Assembly: GCF_900112315.1 (NCBI RefSeq)
Contig: NZ_FOLL01000003.1
Span: 1-64,000 of the forward strand
Length of the DNA stretch: 64,000 nucleotides
Reading direction: 5' to 3'
Source of the DNA: Parapedobacter composti
Lineage (GTDB): Bacteria > Bacteroidota > Bacteroidia > Sphingobacteriales > Sphingobacteriaceae
Part shown: piece by piece, positions 60,112 to 64,000 of the stretch
How the letters are laid out: each line of letters starts with the position of its first letter
Position numbering within the stretch: position 1 is the first letter of the stretch
Program-made: the position numbers and the translations under genes
Notes under the pieces: generated by a model
What the model was told of the DNA's origin: nothing
The model's input: the letters and a program-made list of their open reading frames with translations, nothing else
The model's database searches: none

Positions 60112-61716
60112 TTAGTCCGTCGGCTCCACCGCCTTGTAGTGAAAATCGGTCAGGAAATAGATCCCTCCTCTCCCCGGCGCACTGGCGTTGTTCTGCAGCG
60201 CCCCGTCAAAATAGGATGCTATCTTAAATGCAACCGTAACGTTGGGAGAAATTTGACTAACCGGGATATCATACGTGCACTTCACCCATATGTTATAAAA
60301 TGTGCCTAACGACGGCCGCTTTCTGCCGTCCGGATCCGGCCCGCTCTGATTCCCCGGATAGGGCGTCCCGATAAACTCTGGACCCCAGGGAGCACCCGAA
60401 GACTGTCCTGTGCTTACGGTCCCCTGTGCACGCTGGCATCGCATAACGTCGTTGACCTGCGTCCAAGTGCCATTCAACCAGTTCCCTTCAGCATCCTGGA
60501 TGTCCCCTCCTGTATAATCGGTCGAAATATAGACCTCCAGATCAGTGGGGGTGCGGCCATCCGCCATATAGGTTTGGAATGCCGGCATATAATAATAGTG
60601 GAATGACAGCTTATATCCATATTGAAAAGGCGTTAAATCCTGGGTCGTGGTCACCATCCATGAGGTTGTGGGCAGCGTTACCTGTGATGAATTGTGGGTT
60701 TCAGTCTCTAATACCGTTTGTGCCGTATTCTCCTTTGGTCTTTCTGGCGGAGCCGTGAAATACCTGCCGTTACTGTTATTCATCACTCCCCATATATCCG
60801 GCCCTACCCCGGGCTCAACAACCTGCACGGTGAAGCCTTCGCCGCCGGTCGGGCGCGACCCCGAGGTTCGCAAGGTCGGGTAAAAGAAATAGATAGTCTC
60901 TACCGGCATTTCCTCCGGTTTGTCCGTAACGATGGTCGTCAGCCTGTTCTCGAACAATGTAACTTCACCGCTGATGTTGCTAACCACTCGGATTACCGGC
61001 GTTAACGTATCATACCCCGAATATGCATAACCCGGCGCAAGAGAAACAGCACCAGTCTCTTGATCAATGACCAGCTTGTCGGAATGGGTGCCCAGCTCAA
61101 AGGAGACATCCGGATTGGCGTTTGGCATAAGCGGGGCCGTTGTCTTACTCCCCGGATTGCCGTACACCAGGTTCTGGTTCTTCGGTGTATAAACCAGGTT
61201 CGTCGGCAACCGCGGCCCGATATTCAGATGAAACGCATTTTCGAATACGGTTTCATTGCTCACACCTCCCGATTCGGTGCTGACTTTAATGTGGAAATAG
61301 TAATCGCCGGCCGTGAAATTGTGGCCACTGGCGATGGTGATGATGCCATTGCGAGCGGTATTGGTCGCACTCACAACAGTAAGCGGATCCCCGTTTTCGT
61401 CCACGTATCCCAAATCCGGGTCTATCGGAATATCCTGTATGCTGCTTCCGCCGATATTAACGTACGCCAGATAGGAAGCGTCCAACGGTGTGCCGTCACC
61501 CCTGTCAATGCCAATGAGCTCAAATTTCGGTACAAGTCCGCCCGTCTGAACTGTAGGCGGAGCCGTAACGACAGCGGCACCTTCCCTTGCGTTCGCAATA
61601 CTGACGTACCTTAAGTCAGTAGGCTTGCCGGCAGTTAAATCGGGCTTCAGGGAATCCTTGCATGAAACGCCAGCCAGACAGCAAAACAGTAATAAAAGCG
61701 ATGTTTTATTTTCCAT
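60112..61716 (-). CDS. Surface lipoprotein, probable glycan-binding protein of the PUL
   Basis: This 534-residue protein has a lipoprotein signal (LLLLFCCLAGVSC, Cys19) and looks like a string of Ig/cadherin-like modules (about 25-170 and 175-270, the latter with PTNLVYTPKNQNLVYGNPGS) plus a C-terminal carbohydrate-binding-type beta-sandwich (about 285-530). I do not recognise a named family with confidence; similar proteins are annotated DUF4958-like or surface glycan-binding proteins in uronic-acid PULs. Unusually it is the first gene of the operon, before susC. A TACTTTTG box on the minus strand (61746-61739) lies 22 bp upstream. Confidence 0.78.
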   Translation of the reverse strand: MENKTSLLLLFCCLAGVSCKDSLKPDLTAGKPTDLRYVSIANAREGAAVVTAPPTVQTGGLVPKFELIGIDRGDGTPLDASYLAYVNIGGSSIQDIPIDPDLGYVDENGDPLTVVSATNTARNGIITIASGHNFTAGDYYFHIKVSTESGGVSNETVFENAFHLNIGPRLPTNLVYTPKNQNLVYGNPGSKTTAPLMPNANPDVSFELGTHSDKLVIDQETGAVSLAPGYAYSGYDTLTPVIRVVSNISGEVTLFENRLTTIVTDKPEEMPVETIYFFYPTLRTSGSRPTGGEGFTVQVVEPGVGPDIWGVMNNSNGRYFTAPPERPKENTAQTVLETETHNSSQVTLPTTSWMVTTTQDLTPFQYGYKLSFHYYYMPAFQTYMADGRTPTDLEVYISTDYTGGDIQDAEGNWLNGTWTQVNDVMRCQRAQGTVSTGQSSGAPWGPEFIGTPYPGNQSGPDPDGRKRPSLGTFYNIWVKCTYDIPVSQISPNVTVAFKIASYFDGALQNNASAPGRGGIYFLTDFHYKAVEPTD

Positions 61717-62263
61717 GGCCTAGTCATTATAAAAAAAGCAAAAGTACGTGACTGAAGCTTTCTTGGTTTTATAATTGTATTTAACGGTTTTTAATAATTG
61801 CGCTGTGGCAAATATCTAAAGGCAGAGGCGTCCGGCAAGGGGGATAAGTGTCTTAATTACGGGGGCATTTTGGACAGCACGTAGATAAACGCGTCCACGT
61901 TTCTATCCCCCACCCAGAGAGCCTTCCCGTGCCAGCCTTGCAGCTTTTACTCACATACCTTATTCGCCTACTTTCAAAAAAAGCCATTTTATACCTCTTT
62001 TTAAGATAATGTGCCCCCGTTGTGAAAACCGCAAACGTAATACATTGCGACACGTTAAGGATACTTTTTTAACCTATTTTAAACGATTATATGAAACTTC
62101 TGGGCATAAGGTGTCTCTTGACCGGTTTTCCGGGGCTTGCACGCATTGAATGCCTGGGCTGGTAAGCGCCATATACGGCACTATAACCGCACTGTCTGGT
62201 GCCTCTGAGCAGCAAGAACAGCGAGATCACATCAATTCAGAAATAAATTATAGTATATCAAAC
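61717..62263. promoter_or_regulatory. Divergent control region of the second PUL
   Basis: In this 547-bp gap the leftward operon has TACTTTTG (61746-61739). Two pairs of inverted repeats are visible: GGGGGATA (61839-61846) with TATCCCCC (61904-61911), and ACGGGGGCA (61859-61867) with TGCCCCCGT (62012-62020). A 30-codon leftward frame ending about 61857 looks faintly protein-like. No clear TAnnTTTG precedes the GH88 gene. Confidence 0.4.
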
Positions 62264-63442
62264 ATGAATCTTTTAAAAACCACATTCCTATTGCTCCTTT
62301 GTACCATTCTAAGCTGCACTACGCAAAACGAAACGGAAACGCGGCTTAAAAATATCGAACAGCAACTTGCCGGGTTACGCTCCCGGTCTTTACAAGAAAA
62401 CAATATTCCGCGAAGCATTAACAAAGAGGGAGAAATCCGCTGGATAGAGAAACCCTATGATTGGACGGAAGGCTTTTGGCCGGGAACCTGCTGGATGATG
62501 TATGAGCGAACAAAAGATGAACAATGGAAGGAAGCGGCCATTGCAGCACAAAAAATGTTTGAACACCATAAGGATCTCACCACCGACCATGATCTTGGCT
62601 TCATATTCAATAATTCATTTGGAAAGGCCTATAGAATAACCGGTCAAGCACAATACAAACAAGTCTTGATAGATGCTGCGAATGCGTTGATTACACGGTT
62701 CAACGAAAATGTAGGGTGCATTCAAAGCTGGGATGTGGTAAATAACTGGCAAAGTGAGCGGGGATGGATGTTTCCTGTAATCATTGATAACCTGATGAAC
62801 CTAGAACTACTGTTTGAAGTAGCCGAAATAACCGGCGACAGTACCTACAAAACCATTGCCATCACACACGCCAACACGACCATGAGAAACCACTTCAGAC
62901 CCGATGGCAGCTCCTACCACGTGTTGGACTACAACCCTGAAACAGGGGAAATCAACAGCAAGGTTACCGCCCAGGGCTATGCCAACGAAAGCGCTTGGTC
63001 CCGTGGTCAAGCTTGGGCACTGTATGGATATACTATGTGCTATCGATACACCCAAGACATAAAATATCGCGACTTCGCAGAGAAAATCGCAAACTTTATC
63101 CTGAATCATCCCAACTATCCCGCAGATGGCGTGCCTTATTGGGATTTCAATGCACCCAATATTCCTAATGAACAACGCGATGCGTCTTCGGCAGCCATCA
63201 TCGCATCGGCTTTGCTCGAACTCAGCAACTATACGGAAAACCGGTATTTGAAAAATGCCGAACACATCGTTAATTCATTGGCGAGCGATGCTTACACAGC
63301 GGAATTGGGAGAAAACGGACATTTTGTGCTGATGCACAGCGTAGGAAGCATTCCTCATGGCAACGAAATAGATGTACCGCTCAATTATGCCGACTATTAT
63401 TACATTGAAGCATTGGCCCGCCAAAGCGAAAAACGTTTGTAA
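62264..63442 (+). CDS. GH88 unsaturated glucuronyl hydrolase lipoprotein
   Basis: From the ATG at 62264 the protein has 392 residues, with a lipoprotein signal (LLLLCTILSC, Cys18). The GH88 (alpha/alpha)6 barrel shows the two catalytic aspartates in TTDHDLGFIF (Asp110) and PVIIDNLMNLELL (Asp175), plus DWTEGFWPGTCW, NESAWSRGQAWALYGY and RDASSAAIIASALLEL. These enzymes hydrate and remove the 4,5-unsaturated uronate that lyases leave at the non-reducing end. This fits the heparinase-type lyase in the divergent operon. An earlier in-frame ATG lacks a signal peptide and is rejected. Confidence 0.93.
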   Translation: MNLLKTTFLLLLCTILSCTTQNETETRLKNIEQQLAGLRSRSLQENNIPRSINKEGEIRWIEKPYDWTEGFWPGTCWMMYERTKDEQWKEAAIAAQKMFEHHKDLTTDHDLGFIFNNSFGKAYRITGQAQYKQVLIDAANALITRFNENVGCIQSWDVVNNWQSERGWMFPVIIDNLMNLELLFEVAEITGDSTYKTIAITHANTTMRNHFRPDGSSYHVLDYNPETGEINSKVTAQGYANESAWSRGQAWALYGYTMCYRYTQDIKYRDFAEKIANFILNHPNYPADGVPYWDFNAPNIPNEQRDASSAAIIASALLELSNYTENRYLKNAEHIVNSLASDAYTAELGENGHFVLMHSVGSIPHGNEIDVPLNYADYYYIEALARQSEKRL

Positions 63443-63501
63443 TCGTGCTTTAAATCTGGCTGACATAACGCCTGAAAATATCCTCACCAAGGTACGGACG
63501 C

Positions 63502-63533
63502 TTTTTTATCCCCTCGTACAGGGGATAATTTTT
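63502..63533. terminator. Strong bidirectional-type terminator after GH88
   Basis: TTATCCCCT (63506-63514) pairs with AGGGGATAA (63520-63528) around CGTAC. TTTTT follows and TTTT precedes it, so it may work on both strands. Confidence 0.75.
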
Positions 63534-63535
63534 GT

Positions 63536-63543
63536 TAATTTTG
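63536..63543 (+). promoter_or_regulatory. -7 element of the hybrid sensor gene
   Basis: TAATTTTG lies 19 bp before the ATG at 63563 and fits TAnnTTTG. No good -33 was seen because the terminator sits there. Confidence 0.4.
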
Positions 63544-63562
63544 GTCGCTAACCGATTGACTG

Positions 63563-64000
63563 ATGAAAGCGTGTTTTTCTGCTATTTTGCTGTTTTCTGG
63601 CCTGTATGCAAAGATTGCGCTCGCACAGCATTCGGAAGGTATACCCGATGACTTTAAATTCAAACACTTCACCTCCGCCAATGGACTCTCCCAGCGGTCG
63701 GTAATGGCCATTTTGCAAGATAAGAAGGGATATTTATGGTTTGGCACAAGAGACGGCCTAAATCGATTTGATGGCAACAAGTTCATCGTATACCGGCATT
63801 ATTCAACCGATTCCACAAGTTTAAGCAACAATAACATCCACGTCATCTACGAAGACAGCTATGGAAACCTCTGGGTTGGCACCCACATCGGATTAAACAA
63901 ATATAACCCTAAAACTGACAACTTCATTCGTTACGGAAACACTGACCTGCAGCCCCGCCCCGCGGATCACATCATACGTGGTATTGCACAGGTGAGTACA
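63563..64000 (+). CDS. Hybrid two-component sensor (HTCS), N-terminal fragment
   Basis: The frame opens at ATG 63563 and runs off the window end after 146 codons. A signal peptide (about 1-22, ending KIALAQ) is followed by two-component-regulator propeller (Reg_prop) repeats: [31 protein letters not shown] and a second [25 protein letters not shown], given here in part as [23 protein letters not shown] proteins sense oligosaccharides in the periplasm and drive PUL genes through kinase, receiver and AraC-type domains, which lie beyond the window. It is probably the regulator of this PUL. Confidence 0.9.
   Translation, partial: MKACFSAILLFSGLYAKIALAQHSEGIPDDFKFKHFTSANGLSQRSVMAILQDKKGYLWFGTRDGLNRFDGNKFIVYRHYSTDSTSLSNNNIHVIYEDSYGNLWVGTHIGLNKYNPKTDNFIRYGNTDLQPRPADHIIRGIAQVST

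Noticed and set aside
61853-62053. Minus-strand frame of 66 codons in the divergent PUL region
   Set aside because: Unconvincing composition and no RBS; a different 30-codon frame in the same place looks better, so neither can be supported as a gene.
1-64000. tRNA, rRNA, CRISPR arrays, insertion sequences, prophage or integrase genes
   Set aside because: Looked for T-loop motifs with paired arms, regular repeats, transposase motifs and terminal repeats by eye; none was convincing. A tRNAscan/Infernal run would be decisive.

Overview
The window looks like chromosome of a Bacteroidota member, most probably family Sphingobacteriaceae (Parapedobacter/Pedobacter-like; the genus is a guess). The evidence is SusC/SusD pairs, FecR anti-sigma and hybrid two-component regulators, bacillithiol synthesis (BshC), the DUF4295-L33-L28 ribosomal cluster, DUF4199 and DUF4833 families, near-absence of Shine-Dalgarno sequences, and repeated promoters of the Bacteroidota type (TTG, about 20 bp, TAnnTTTG). 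I saw no tRNA or rRNA gene, insertion sequence, prophage or CRISPR array.

Left part (1-40941) is mostly housekeeping. It holds a TRIC-type channel, def, xseAB, a nagA/dicarboxylate-transporter pair with a divergent DeoR regulator, and a small surface-polysaccharide group (flippase, pyruvyl transferase, glycosyltransferase). A PLP decarboxylase and a 0.6 kb gene-poor stretch follow; the stretch has a promoter-hairpin unit, a broken small lipoprotein frame and a perfect Shine-Dalgarno in front of an exported DUF4833/isoaspartyl-methyltransferase pair. Next come bshC, rimO, ftsY, DUF4295-rpmG-rpmB, rbfA-aat, scpA, dxs, a PafA-like phosphatase, uvrA, a MacB-type permease, an esterase, an FG-GAP protein, a phosphoesterase, hemH, ispH, a serine hydrolase, ndk, a membrane-bound LuxR regulator, DUF4199, ybeY, ruvX, dnaN, a DedA protein and a CAP protein.

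The first glycan-uptake locus (41132-50566, plus strand) is controlled by an ECF sigma factor and a FecR anti-sigma: sigma, fecR, STN-containing SusC, SusD, a phosphodiester glycosidase (NAGPA-type) lipoprotein and a BACON/beta-helix lipoprotein. An identical 14-mer precedes both the sigma gene and the susC leader. A terminator closes it, and the core trio yicC-gmk-nadD follows.

The second locus (53117-64000) is a polysaccharide-utilisation locus for a uronic-acid polymer. A leftward operon encodes a probable surface glycan-binding lipoprotein, SusC without STN, SusD and a heparinase II/III-type lyase. Divergent to it are a GH88 unsaturated glucuronyl hydrolase and, cut by the window edge, the sensor end of a hybrid two-component regulator. 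The lyase would make unsaturated oligosaccharides, SusCD import them, GH88 remove the unsaturated uronate, and the sensor respond to the products.

Start codons were revised downstream for many genes where a promoter, signal peptide or conserved N-terminus decides. All family calls come from reading motifs; no database search was run.
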